From contig CAZYXG010000049.1 in the NCBI GenBank assembly GCA_964650885.1, forward strand, positions 1 to 19,087: DNA of 19,087 nucleotides, read 5' to 3'. The position numbers and the translations under genes are program-made. The DNA comes from JAPLFM01 sp964650885 (GTDB lineage: Bacteria; Bacteroidota; Ignavibacteria; Kapaibacteriales; UBA2268). The notes under the pieces were generated by a model. That model was given only the letters and a program-made list of their open reading frames with translations. It was not told the DNA's origin and did not search any database. This document shows, piece by piece, positions 6,326-14,404 of this stretch (position 1 is the stretch's first letter; each line of letters starts with the position of its first letter).

Positions 6326-9183
6326 TGGCTTTAGTAAAAAACAAACCTAAAACTAGCAATACCACTAACGTATTGGCTACTAAATCAATAATGGTAAATG
6401 GTGCCAGAGTTAACAATCTGAAAAATATTTCAGTTGAAATTCCACGCAATAAGTTAACTGTAATCACAGGACTATCGGGTTCGGGCAAATCTTCCCTCGC
6501 TTTCGATACAGTCTATGCAGAAGGTCAGAGACGCTTTGTGGAATCTTTAAGCTCTTATGCACGCCAGTTTTTAGAAAGAATGACTAAACCAGATGTGGAT
6601 TCAATTTTGGGATTGCCACCTGCTATTGCAATTAAGCAATTGCCTCCTTCTAAAAATCCACGCTCTACTGTGGGAACTACTACTGAAATTTACGATTATT
6701 TATCTCTATTTTTTGGCAGACTTGGTACTACTATTTGCTATAAATGCAACCAACCTGTTAAAAAAGAGAACCCAACTACAATTATTAAAAATTTAAAGAA
6801 AAATCTGCTTGGCAAAAGAGTTTATATTCTTTTCAGATTGAGCGATAACTCTAAAAATATCTTTGCGGATTTGGATAAGTTCAGATTGGCTGGCTATTTC
6901 AGAATTTATTTGAAAAGCACCAAAGAAATACTCGATTTGAATGAAGCAAAATTCGACAGAAAACTAAAAGCAGATGACTTTTTTGTTTTAGTTGATAGAT
7001 TTAAAATTGCAGATAACAACGATGACGATGTACGAATTGCCGATTCAGTGGAGGCAGCTTTCAAAAATGGTGATGGAATTGTACACATCTTTAATTACGA
7101 TGACGACACTTACCTTCGCTATTCAAACCAATTCGAATGTAACACTTGTGAAATAGTTTATGAAGAATTAGATCCAAAATTATTCTCTTTCAATAATCCT
7201 CGTGGTGCTTGTCCTTCGTGTCAAGGTTTTGGTCGCAATATTGGGATAGATGAAGAATTAGTAATTCCTGATAAATCCGTATCCTTGGCAAAAGGAGCTA
7301 TTGCAGCATTTTCAGGTGTTATAAATTCTTCGTATCTGAGAGATTTGATGAAAGTAGCTAATAACTTTGGTATAAGGACAGACATTCCATACCGCTTACT
7401 TTCCGACGAAGAAAAAGAAATGGTGTGGGAAGGTTGCAGCGGTTATATTGGAATTAATGGCTTCTTCAAAGAAATGGAAGATAAAAAATATAAAGTGCAA
7501 AACAGAGTGCTTATTGCTCGATACCGTGGCTATACAGTTTGCAGAGCTTGCCACGGAAGTAGATTACGCACTTCGGCTAGGCAAGTATTTTTCAAAAATC
7601 AAAACATTCCAAATTTAGTAAAATCTTCATTACAAAAGATTTCAATTTGGTTAGACGAAATAGAGTTGAACGCTTACGAAGAAAAAGTTGCAGGGCTGTT
7701 GCTAAAAGAACTGAAACGAAGAGTCAACTTGCTAATTACAATTGGGCTTGAATACCTCACACTTGATAGATTAATGCACACACTTTCAGGTGGCGAAGCT
7801 CAAAGGATAAATTTATCAACTGCTCTTGGTACTTCCCTTGTTGGGACTCTATATGTGTTAGATGAGCCAAGTATAGGTCTGCACGCTCGAGATACTGAAA
7901 GATTAATTAAAATATTGCAAAACTTGCGTAATATTGGAAATACAATCTTAGTGGTAGAACATGACCCAGACATTATGAAATCTGCTGATTATCTTATTGA
8001 CATTGGGCCACAAGCTGGTGAAGGTGGAGGCAATGTAGAATTTGCTGGTACTTATTCTCAATTAATGGCAGACTCTCAAACTCTAACAGCAAAATACTTA
8101 CGTGGCGACAAGAAAATTGATATTACTAAAAGTGAGAATAAAACCAATGATAGATTTTTGAAATTGATGAACCTAAGGGAAAACAATTTAAAAATTGATG
8201 AATTGAAAATTCCACTTGGCAAATTCATTTGCATTACTGGTGTATCTGGCTCTGGCAAAAGTACCTTGGTTAATGATGTTATTTTTAATACTTTGAATAA
8301 ATTCCAAAATACAAAAGATGGATTAGATTCAAGCAACTACGATTTGCAAAGAGCTGGATTTGAATTTATTTTCAATGAGAGGAAACCAGTTGATTATGTG
8401 GAATTAGTTGACCAAACTCCTATTGGTAGATCTTCTCGCTCTACTCCTGCAACTTACACAAAGATTTTCGATACTATTCGTGATATATTTGCAAACACAC
8501 AAATCTCGAAACAATTTGGTTGGACAGCTGGATATTTCTCATTCAATACAAAAGGCGGCAGATGTGATGCTTGTGAAGGAGAAGGATTTGTTACAGTCGA
8601 AATGCAGTTCTTGCCAGATGTAAGTTTGGTATGCGAATCTTGCAAAGGTACACGCTATAATAGCGACGTTCGTGGGGTTCACTTCCAAGGCAAATCTATT
8701 GTAGATGTGTTGGAAATGACTATAGATGAAGCAGCACTTTTTTTCGATGGAATGAATCGAATAAAAAATAAACTGAAAGTATTACAAGATGTAGGTTTGG
8801 GTTATTTAAAATTAGGTCAGCCAAGCAATAATCTTTCTGGCGGAGAAGCACAACGTTTGAAATTAAGTATGCACATGGATTTGGACACAACTCGCAATGG
8901 TTTATTAATTTTCGATGAACCAACAACTGGACTTCATTTTGAAGATATTTCTAAGTTATTAATTTCATTCAAAAAACTAGTAGCAGCTGGCAATTCATTG
9001 ATGATTATAGAACACAATATCAATGTAATAGCATCAGCTGATTATGTTATTGATTTGGGTCCTGAAGCAGGAGAAAATGGTGGAACTATTGTGGCTCAAG
9101 GTACTCCAGAATCAATAGCGAAAAGCAAAGTATCACATACTGGAAAGGCACTTAGAGATTTTTATGAGTCAAATTTTTTCTAG
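6325..9183 (+). CDS. UvrA-family ABC ATPase (excinuclease subunit A or paralogue)
   Basis: UvrA proteins are dimeric DNA-damage-sensing ATPases that load UvrB in nucleotide excision repair. The 952-residue product is full length and has both ATPase halves. Half one has Walker A GLSGSGKS (49-56), signature LSGGEAQR (487-494) and Walker B VLDEPSIGLH (511-520). Half two has GVSGSGKST (639-647), LSGGEAQR (837-844) and IFDEPTTGLH (862-871). Zinc-binding CxxC pairs occur at 272/275 with 296/299 and at 747/750 with 770/773, plus extra pairs at 138/141 and 406/409. The segment around 160-260 can hold the UvrB-binding domain. Several stretches (RVLIARYRGYTVC, TPIGRSSRSTPATY, NGLLIFDEPTTG) look more like a divergent Bacteroidota paralogue than housekeeping UvrA, so no gene symbol is given. 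The start overlaps the BtuG-like gene by one base (TAATG), so it is a co-transcribed member of the B12 operon. Confidence 0.95.
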   Translation: MALVKNKPKTSNTTNVLATKSIMVNGARVNNLKNISVEIPRNKLTVITGLSGSGKSSLAFDTVYAEGQRRFVESLSSYARQFLERMTKPDVDSILGLPPAIAIKQLPPSKNPRSTVGTTTEIYDYLSLFFGRLGTTICYKCNQPVKKENPTTIIKNLKKNLLGKRVYILFRLSDNSKNIFADLDKFRLAGYFRIYLKSTKEILDLNEAKFDRKLKADDFFVLVDRFKIADNNDDDVRIADSVEAAFKNGDGIVHIFNYDDDTYLRYSNQFECNTCEIVYEELDPKLFSFNNPRGACPSCQGFGRNIGIDEELVIPDKSVSLAKGAIAAFSGVINSSYLRDLMKVANNFGIRTDIPYRLLSDEEKEMVWEGCSGYIGINGFFKEMEDKKYKVQNRVLIARYRGYTVCRACHGSRLRTSARQVFFKNQNIPNLVKSSLQKISIWLDEIELNAYEEKVAGLLLKELKRRVNLLITIGLEYLTLDRLMHTLSGGEAQRINLSTALGTSLVGTLYVLDEPSIGLHARDTERLIKILQNLRNIGNTILVVEHDPDIMKSADYLIDIGPQAGEGGGNVEFAGTYSQLMADSQTLTAKYLRGDKKIDITKSENKTNDRFLKLMNLRENNLKIDELKIPLGKFICITGVSGSGKSTLVNDVIFNTLNKFQNTKDGLDSSNYDLQRAGFEFIFNERKPVDYVELVDQTPIGRSSRSTPATYTKIFDTIRDIFANTQISKQFGWTAGYFSFNTKGGRCDACEGEGFVTVEMQFLPDVSLVCESCKGTRYNSDVRGVHFQGKSIVDVLEMTIDEAALFFDGMNRIKNKLKVLQDVGLGYLKLGQPSNNLSGGEAQRLKLSMHMDLDTTRNGLLIFDEPTTGLHFEDISKLLISFKKLVAAGNSLMIIEHNINVIASADYVIDLGPEAGENGGTIVAQGTPESIAKSKVSHTGKALRDFYESNFF

Positions 9184-9214
9184 ACAAAGTGAAAATGATT
9201 GAATAAAAAACTTT

Positions 9215-9262
9215 AAAACATCAAATTAAAATCAAATACGATATAAATCTGATGTTTTTTTG
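9215..9262 (+). terminator. Probable intrinsic terminator of the B12/uvrA operon
   Basis: AAAACATCA (9215-9223) pairs perfectly with TGATGTTTT (9250-9258), enclosing a 26-base AT-rich loop, and the descending strand runs into a TTTTTTTG tract. It lies 32 bases after the uvrA-like stop. The long loop and low GC make it weaker than the terminator at 170-207. Confidence 0.6.
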
Positions 9263-9296
9263 TTAAATTGTAATCAAGATATAAAATTTTAGAGAG
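9259..9296 (+). promoter_or_regulatory. Possible promoter and ribosome binding site of the RCC1-repeat gene
   Basis: TTTG (9259-9262), 19 bases, then TAAAATTT (9282-9289) resembles TTTG-N19-TAnnTTTG with two mismatches in the -7 box. The purine run AGAGAG (9291-9296) could serve as a weak ribosome binding site for GTG at 9302. If the promoter is real the leader would be only a few bases, so the two assignments partly conflict. Confidence 0.3.
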
Positions 9297-9301
9297 AATT
9301 T

Positions 9302-11767
9302 GTGAAATTAAATTTTTTAATATTCATTGCTATAATTGCTGCATTCCAACCTAATTATTCTCAAGACTATGAGTTTTGGGCTTGGGGCTTAAATTCAAGT
9401 AAACAAATTAACGAGACAAAAGTTAAATCTTTCACTACTCCATTTCCATTAGCTATTTATTCAAGTACTAAACACTCCTATAAAAGTATTTCTCTTGGTG
9501 AAACTTTTACACTTTATGTAAAAGAAGATGGAAGTCTTTGGGGCTGGGGTAGTAATTCTACAGGTCAATTAGGAGATGGAACTTTAGAAGACAAACCAAA
9601 TCCTATTCAAATAGGTACTTCATTAGAATGGGTAAATGTAGTTTGCAGTAAATACGAAAATTATGAATATGCTGTAGGATTAAAGAAGAATGGATCAATT
9701 TGGGCTTGGGGTAACAATTATTTTGGTCAATTAGGCAGAGGTTCTATTAATGATTTAAGTACTCTCCCTTTAAGAATTGGCAATTCAAATGACTGGCAAG
9801 ATGTTTCAACAGCTTATGGTCACTCGGTTGCAATTAAGAAAGATGGTACTATTTGGGCATGGGGATTTAATATTTTTGGTCAACTTGGAAATGGCAATAA
9901 AACTGATATGACTGTTCCAACTCAAATCGGAACTGAGAATAATTGGACAATGATTACTGCAGGTAAGTATCACACATCAGCTTTAAATAAAAACGGCACT
10001 ATTTGGACTTGGGGAAAAAATAATTATGGTCAATTAGGAATTGGTAATTATATCGACATGTCTATTCCTAAACAAATTGGCTTAGATACAAATTGGATTT
10101 ATGTAAATTCTGGCAATGATTTTTCATTAGCTATTAATAACAAAGGGCAACTGTTTAGTTGGGGTTTGAATAACTTTGGACAATTAGGAATTGGTGATAC
10201 TTTATTTATATCAACTCCAAACAAAGTAGATGATAACGAATGGTTAATTATAAAAACTGGTGGGTTGCATACAGTAGGTATAAATATAGATGGCAATGTT
10301 TACACTTGGGGATATAATAAATATGGACAATTGGGAGATGGTACAATTGAAAATTCTTCAAAACCGAAATTAGTTTTAAATGGCAACAATTGGAACAATG
10401 TGCACCCCGGAGGCAATAATACAATTGCAGTTAAAGGAGTTATTAAGTTATCTGCTACTATTACAGGAAAGTTCTTTTACTTACCAAACCAAAACGTAAA
10501 AAACATTGTAATTGATATAAATGGAAAATTTAAGAAAATAATTTATTCTGATGTTAATGGTAAGTTTTATTCTTTAAAATTACCAAATGGTATATACAAA
10601 ATTACTCCACTACCTTCAAATGATTTTACTTTTTATCCTACAAGTAGAACTATAGAAGTTAAAGGCGAAGATATTAATATTGGTATTGATTTTAATATAG
10701 AAGAAAAACGCTCAGAGGCACTTGGTTATGTGAAAAATATTGACAATTTCTCAATTCCAAATATTTCATTAAAGCTAAACGGCAAATCTGATACGATAGT
10801 AAATACTGATTCTGCTGGCTATTTCAAATTCTCTAATTTATTAAAAGGTAATTATACTTTAAAACCTGTAACTAATTTGAATTTCACTTTTAATCCTGAT
10901 AGTATTAACTTTTCAATTGATGGAAGCAATATATCAACTGGATTAGATTTCATAGCAAATGAAAATTATGGGAATATCTATGGTAAGGTTCAAGATGAAT
11001 TTAACAACCCTTTAAAAGATTTGGATGTATTTCTAACTGCGTTTGTAAATAAATCCACTAAAACGATAGAAGATGGTACTTATATGTTCTCAAATCTTGT
11101 AGATGGAGAATTTATAATTAGCCCTCAAAAAATTAGTTTAAAAGAATTTAGTCCAAGCAGTAGAACTGTAACTATCAAAAATAACAACGTATTTAATGTA
11201 GATTTTAAATCTTATAGTTCTTCATATAATACTGGAATTATAGAAGTTAGCGATGCAACTTTCGAACAGTATGATATTAAATCTAATAATTTCGAGTTTA
11301 AAGATATAGTTATAAAGAACTTATCAAATACTGATAATTTAGTTATTACTGGCTTTAGAAATTCAAATCCAAACATTTTTGAAACAAATTTACCAAATCA
11401 AAGTAGCCAGCTAAATTTAAACATTAAGCCAAATGGAATACTTCAGTTTCAAACTATTTTTAAACCCTCGGAAAAAAAGAAGTATCTTGATAGCATAATA
11501 TTTAATAGTAATGCTAAAACAATTGACAGTATAGCTTACTTATCTGGAGAAGGTATAGATACAGTGATAAATTCAGTTGAGTTTATTGAAATAGAGAATA
11601 GTTTAATGCAAAGTAATGAAATTATATTGTTTGATTTGACTGGTGGTAAAATTGCTACGTACTTGAATTACAATAGTTTTAAAGTTGATAAAAACTTATT
11701 GAAACTTCCAATTTTAATTAGATGGAGAGATGAAAAAGGTATCTATAATTTTCAAAAATTGAAATAG
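9302..11767 (+). CDS. Large secreted RCC1-repeat protein with CarboxypepD-like domains
   Basis: The 821-residue protein has a signal peptide (about residues 1-20). Seven RCC1-type repeats follow at residues 22-380; six carry a clear W-G-x-N-xx-GQLG core (near 81, 135, 186, 237, 287, 336) and the first, at 26-36, is degenerate. Seven repeats are what a closed RCC1 propeller needs. Next come three carboxypeptidase-regulatory-like beta-sandwich domains (about 382-470, 471-556 and 557-640), each with a pattern like TDSAGYFKFSNLLKGNYTL. A 640-757 Ig-like region of the type often called ASPM/choice-of-anchor (FKDIVIKNLSNTDNLVITG) follows, then a C-terminal segment (IILFDLTGGKIATYL) resembling a degenerate T9SS sorting domain. 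It is probably a cell-surface or secreted adhesive or structural protein; the ligand is unknown. GTG start; it appears to be a single-gene unit between a terminator and a non-coding region. Confidence 0.9.
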   Translation: MKLNFLIFIAIIAAFQPNYSQDYEFWAWGLNSSKQINETKVKSFTTPFPLAIYSSTKHSYKSISLGETFTLYVKEDGSLWGWGSNSTGQLGDGTLEDKPNPIQIGTSLEWVNVVCSKYENYEYAVGLKKNGSIWAWGNNYFGQLGRGSINDLSTLPLRIGNSNDWQDVSTAYGHSVAIKKDGTIWAWGFNIFGQLGNGNKTDMTVPTQIGTENNWTMITAGKYHTSALNKNGTIWTWGKNNYGQLGIGNYIDMSIPKQIGLDTNWIYVNSGNDFSLAINNKGQLFSWGLNNFGQLGIGDTLFISTPNKVDDNEWLIIKTGGLHTVGINIDGNVYTWGYNKYGQLGDGTIENSSKPKLVLNGNNWNNVHPGGNNTIAVKGVIKLSATITGKFFYLPNQNVKNIVIDINGKFKKIIYSDVNGKFYSLKLPNGIYKITPLPSNDFTFYPTSRTIEVKGEDINIGIDFNIEEKRSEALGYVKNIDNFSIPNISLKLNGKSDTIVNTDSAGYFKFSNLLKGNYTLKPVTNLNFTFNPDSINFSIDGSNISTGLDFIANENYGNIYGKVQDEFNNPLKDLDVFLTAFVNKSTKTIEDGTYMFSNLVDGEFIISPQKISLKEFSPSSRTVTIKNNNVFNVDFKSYSSSYNTGIIEVSDATFEQYDIKSNNFEFKDIVIKNLSNTDNLVITGFRNSNPNIFETNLPNQSSQLNLNIKPNGILQFQTIFKPSEKKKYLDSIIFNSNAKTIDSIAYLSGEGIDTVINSVEFIEIENSLMQSNEIILFDLTGGKIATYLNYNSFKVDKNLLKLPILIRWRDEKGIYNFQKLK
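9365..10440 (+). repeat. Seven tandem RCC1 repeats within the coding sequence
   Basis: Repeat units of roughly 150 bases encode about 50 residues each. At the DNA level the GGTCAATTAGG-like core recurs near 9564, 9725, 9878 and 10030, with variants near 10180 and 10327. The DNA copies have diverged while the protein motif is kept, suggesting selection on the protein rather than recent duplication. Confidence 0.85.
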
Positions 11768-12205
11768 TTATTAATAATCTTCAAAATAATTATTGTTCTT
11801 ACAATTTACTTCACATTTCTCTAAATATATCAAAAGATTTATATTCAATATTTGTTGACCAATTTCCCTCATTACTAGTTGATTTTTTTCAATTTTCTCT
11901 CAAAAAACTTTCCAAATAATTGAATGTTTAGAATATTTTTAGTTCGCACCTATGGAGCTTTGTATTTTGTGTGGGTTTGTTTTCTATAAACAGGCAATTC
12001 CTATGGAACTACTTTTGAATTTAAATAATCATCCGCAGGTTATGAATCTTCGGATGATTGGGATATATTTATATATCTAATCTTTCAATTCATTTTCTAA
12101 CAATTCTACTTCGCATGTCAGTCCTCTGGATTCTTCACTTCATTCAACATAACAAACACATTTTCACTCACGTACTTTGAGCGAAGTCTAAATGTAACTA
12201 ATCAC
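11768..12205. other. 438-bp non-coding region with repeat-like fragments
   Basis: I find no credible gene here. The first ~170 bases are plain AT-rich sequence. From 11941 on, the composition changes. There are two copies of CCTATGGA 51 bases apart (11949-11956, 12000-12007), a small hairpin TGTTT/AAACA (11978-11992), a strong hairpin (12027-12059), and an ACTTCGC/GCGAAGT inverted pair (12108-12114/12181-12187) around CTCTGGATTCTTCACTTC. The last resembles a decayed copy of the intergenic element with a 'GAGCGAAGCGAAGAATCC' flavour seen in many bacterial genomes. Both flanking genes end toward this region, so it is a place where repeats can accumulate without harm. Confidence 0.6.
12027..12059. 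repeat. Strong hairpin, possible interspersed repeat unit
   Basis: AATCATCCG (12027-12035) pairs perfectly with CGGATGATT (12051-12059). Inside, after one mismatch, AGGTT (12037-12041) pairs with AATCT (12045-12049) with one G-T wobble, leaving a three-base loop. It is followed by GGGATATATT rather than a T-run, so it is not a standard terminator on the plus strand. On the minus strand it is followed by ATTTAAATTC, also not a good U-tract. Confidence 0.6.
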
Positions 12206-13195
12206 TCATAACTTACTCACTTCTTCCACTAAGAATTTAATTAGTTCATCTTTTGGCATATTTGTGATTTTTGCTCCACTCGCCAAACTATGTCCGCCAC
12301 CTCCAAGTTTGGAAGCAATATCCCTAATTGGGAAGCCAACTTTCGAGCGTAGTGATAGATTGAGTTGAGTTTGGTCTTCTAAGTTGATTGAGATCAATGC
12401 TCCTACTTTCACATCTTTCAATGAAAGTGTGTAGCTAACTATGGCTTCTGAGTCTTCATTACTAGTCTTAGTGAGTTGAAAGTCTTCTAAATCTAATGTG
12501 ATTATTGCAAATTTTCCATCGCAATAAGTTTCAATTTTACTTAAAGCGTGACCCAACAAATGTAGAGAATTTAAAGAATTTTGGCTGAAAATTTGGTCAG
12601 CTACTTGAACGATTTTCACTCCATATTTCAAAAGTTCTGATGCAATTCGGAAAGTTACTGCCGATGTTCTATCATATTTGAAATTGCCAGTATCGGTTAT
12701 AATGCCGCAGTATAAACAATTCGCTATTTCTTCATTGATTTCTTTAATGCTAATAAATTCCATTAATAGGAAAAGCATTTCGCAAGTGGAAGTAGCTTCA
12801 GTATCTATGAATTGTGCATCTGCAACAATTTTTGGTTCTTGGTGGTGATCTATTAAAATTGTTTTCTTTGGATATAAAGTCATAGTTTTGGCAGCCAAGC
12901 CAATTCTTTTATAATCGTTCAAATCTAAGATTATGAATAAATCCACATTTGCAAGCATCTCAGAGTTTGCTTCTTGAAATACTATCAGCTCTTTTTTAGT
13001 GTCCAAAAATTGCAAATTCTTTGGACAATTTGTGGGAATAAACGAGAAAGTCTCTTTGCCGATATTCTTTAAATAGTTTGACAAAGCAAGTATAGAACCG
13101 ATTGCATCGCCATCGGGGCGAGAATGTGTGAATAATGCAATTGATTTTGATGAGTCAATTAGATTTTTTATTTCTTTAAGTTGTTTAATTTGCAT
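12206..13195 (-). CDS. DHH/DHHA1 family phosphoesterase, NrnA-like
   Basis: The 329-residue protein belongs to the bifunctional oligoribonuclease / pAp phosphatase group, which degrades very short RNAs and dephosphorylates 3'-phosphoadenosine 5'-phosphate; related members hydrolyse cyclic-dinucleotide products such as pApA. The DHH catalytic motifs are intact: HSRPDGDAIGS (24-34), ILDLND (89-94), the name-giving DHH (116-118) in ILIDHHQ, and GIITDTGNF (164-172). The C-terminal DHHA1 substrate-binding domain ends with KLGGGGHSLASG (296-307). Length is typical. ATG at 13193-13195 gives a normal N-terminus (MQIKQLKEIKNLI). It is divergent from the amidohydrolase with a 45-bp gap and has no downstream partner. 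Exact substrate (nanoRNA, pAp or pApA) cannot be decided from sequence. Confidence 0.95.
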   Translation of the reverse strand: MQIKQLKEIKNLIDSSKSIALFTHSRPDGDAIGSILALSNYLKNIGKETFSFIPTNCPKNLQFLDTKKELIVFQEANSEMLANVDLFIILDLNDYKRIGLAAKTMTLYPKKTILIDHHQEPKIVADAQFIDTEATSTCEMLFLLMEFISIKEINEEIANCLYCGIITDTGNFKYDRTSAVTFRIASELLKYGVKIVQVADQIFSQNSLNSLHLLGHALSKIETYCDGKFAIITLDLEDFQLTKTSNEDSEAIVSYTLSLKDVKVGALISINLEDQTQLNLSLRSKVGFPIRDIASKLGGGGHSLASGAKITNMPKDELIKFLVEEVSKL

Positions 13196-13226
13196 AAGTT
13201 TAATTTTAAAATTTTAAAATACTTTA

Positions 13227-13234
13227 CAAATCTA
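13227..13234 (-). promoter_or_regulatory. Possible -7 element of the DHH gene promoter
   Basis: On the minus strand, TAGATTTG (13234-13227) matches TAnnTTTG exactly and would start transcription about 25 bases before the ATG at 13195. No TTTG sits 19-20 bases upstream, so only half of the promoter is supported. It lies in the 45-bp gap shared with the divergent M20 gene. Confidence 0.35.
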
Positions 13235-13240
13235 ATTCAA

Positions 13241-14404
13241 ATGAACGACATAATAGAACAAGCAAAAGAAATATTCCCGAAAATTCGTGATTACAGACGC
13301 ACTATTCACCAAAATCCAGAACTATCTTTCCAAGAATATGAAACATGCAAATTCATTCAGGCGAAACTAACAGAACTTGGTATAGAAAGCAAAGTGATTG
13401 CCAATACAGGTGTTGTGGCACTTATTGGAAAAGGTGAGCGTTGTGTAGGTCTAAGAGCCGATATAGATGCATTGCCAATAGAAGAAGAAACTGGGCTTGA
13501 ATTCAGTTCTCAAAATTCAGGTGTTATGCATGCTTGCGGACACGACATGCACACAAGTATGCTGTTGGGAGCTGCAGAGATATTAAAAAAGCAAGAGCAT
13601 AGCTTAAATGGAGTAGTAAAGTTGATGTTCCAACCTGGTGAAGAGAAGTTACCTGGCGGTGCTGGAATTATGATCAAAGAAGGCGTTTTAGAAAATCCTA
13701 AAGTTAATGCAGTATTTGGACAACATATTTTCCCTGAAGAAAATGTTGGTGTTGTGTCTATGAAAGAAGGTCCAGTGATGGGCTCTGCCGATGAACTCTA
13801 TTGGGAAATTACTGGCAAAAGTGCTCACGCAGCTCAGCCACATTTGGGTAGCGACCCGATTTTGGCAGCTTCACAATTAGTTGTTTATTATCAAACTCTA
13901 ATGACAAAATATAGAGACCCACTTACGGCTGGAGTACTTACTGTGGCTGCATTCAATGGCGGAACAGCAACGAATATAATTCCAGACAAAGTATTTTTGA
14001 AAGGCACAATGAGGGCTTACAATTTGAATTGGCGTGAGCAAATGCACGAATTGCTAATGACTAGGTCGCAAATGATTACCGAAGCTTATGGTTGCCAATG
14101 CGATTTGAAAATAATTAAGGGTTATCCGCCAGTGATTAATCATAAATCAACAACTGAAATTGCTGAAAAAACTGCAATTAAATTATTCGGCTCTGTTAAA
14201 GAATTTACTCCAAAAATGTGGGGAGAGGATTTTGCTTTTTATAGCCAAGTTGTACCTGCTACATTTTGGTTCGTGGGAGTTAAACCAGAAAATATGGAAA
14301 TAATGCCAGCTCTTCACAATTCCAAAATAAATCCAGTAGAAGAGGCGATGATAAATGGAATGGCTATGTTAGCTCAAACAGCTATAGAGTATTTGAATTC
14401 TTAA
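13241..14404 (+). CDS. M20 family metallo-amidohydrolase (N-acyl amino acid / hippurate hydrolase type)
   Basis: These zinc enzymes remove acyl groups from N-acyl amino acids or related amides in the cytoplasm. The 387-residue product has the full set of motifs: RRTIHQNPELSFQEYET (19-35), GLRADIDALPIEEETG (70-85), the metal-binding MHACGHDMH (96-104, C99 and H101), FQPGEE (130-135, E134/E135), GQH (160-162, H162), the dimerisation-domain segment TGKSAHAAQPH (191-201), GGTATNIIP in the lid domain, GEDFAFYS, and the final metal ligand in ALHNSKINP (H359). I chose ATG 13241 rather than the in-frame TTG at 13181: the earlier start would add 20 residues unlike the family and overlap the divergent DHH gene. 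Its stop codon overlaps that of the convergent metallophosphoesterase gene. Substrate is not defined by sequence; no signal peptide is seen. Confidence 0.95.
   Translation: MNDIIEQAKEIFPKIRDYRRTIHQNPELSFQEYETCKFIQAKLTELGIESKVIANTGVVALIGKGERCVGLRADIDALPIEEETGLEFSSQNSGVMHACGHDMHTSMLLGAAEILKKQEHSLNGVVKLMFQPGEEKLPGGAGIMIKEGVLENPKVNAVFGQHIFPEENVGVVSMKEGPVMGSADELYWEITGKSAHAAQPHLGSDPILAASQLVVYYQTLMTKYRDPLTAGVLTVAAFNGGTATNIIPDKVFLKGTMRAYNLNWREQMHELLMTRSQMITEAYGCQCDLKIIKGYPPVINHKSTTEIAEKTAIKLFGSVKEFTPKMWGEDFAFYSQVVPATFWFVGVKPENMEIMPALHNSKINPVEEAMINGMAMLAQTAIEYLNS

Noticed and set aside
9365..10440. Tandem repeat that could be mistaken for a CRISPR array or recent duplication
   Set aside because: The periodicity of about 150 bases comes from RCC1 protein repeats; units are divergent at DNA level and stay in frame.
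12027..12059. Terminator for the RCC1-repeat gene
   Set aside because: The hairpin lies about 260 bases past the stop and is not followed by a T-run on either strand.
13181..13240. Upstream TTG start adding 20 residues to the M20 amidohydrolase
   Set aside because: The extension (MFNLHKFNFKILKYFTNLIQ) is unlike the family and overlaps the divergent DHH gene; ATG at 13241 gives a standard N-terminus.
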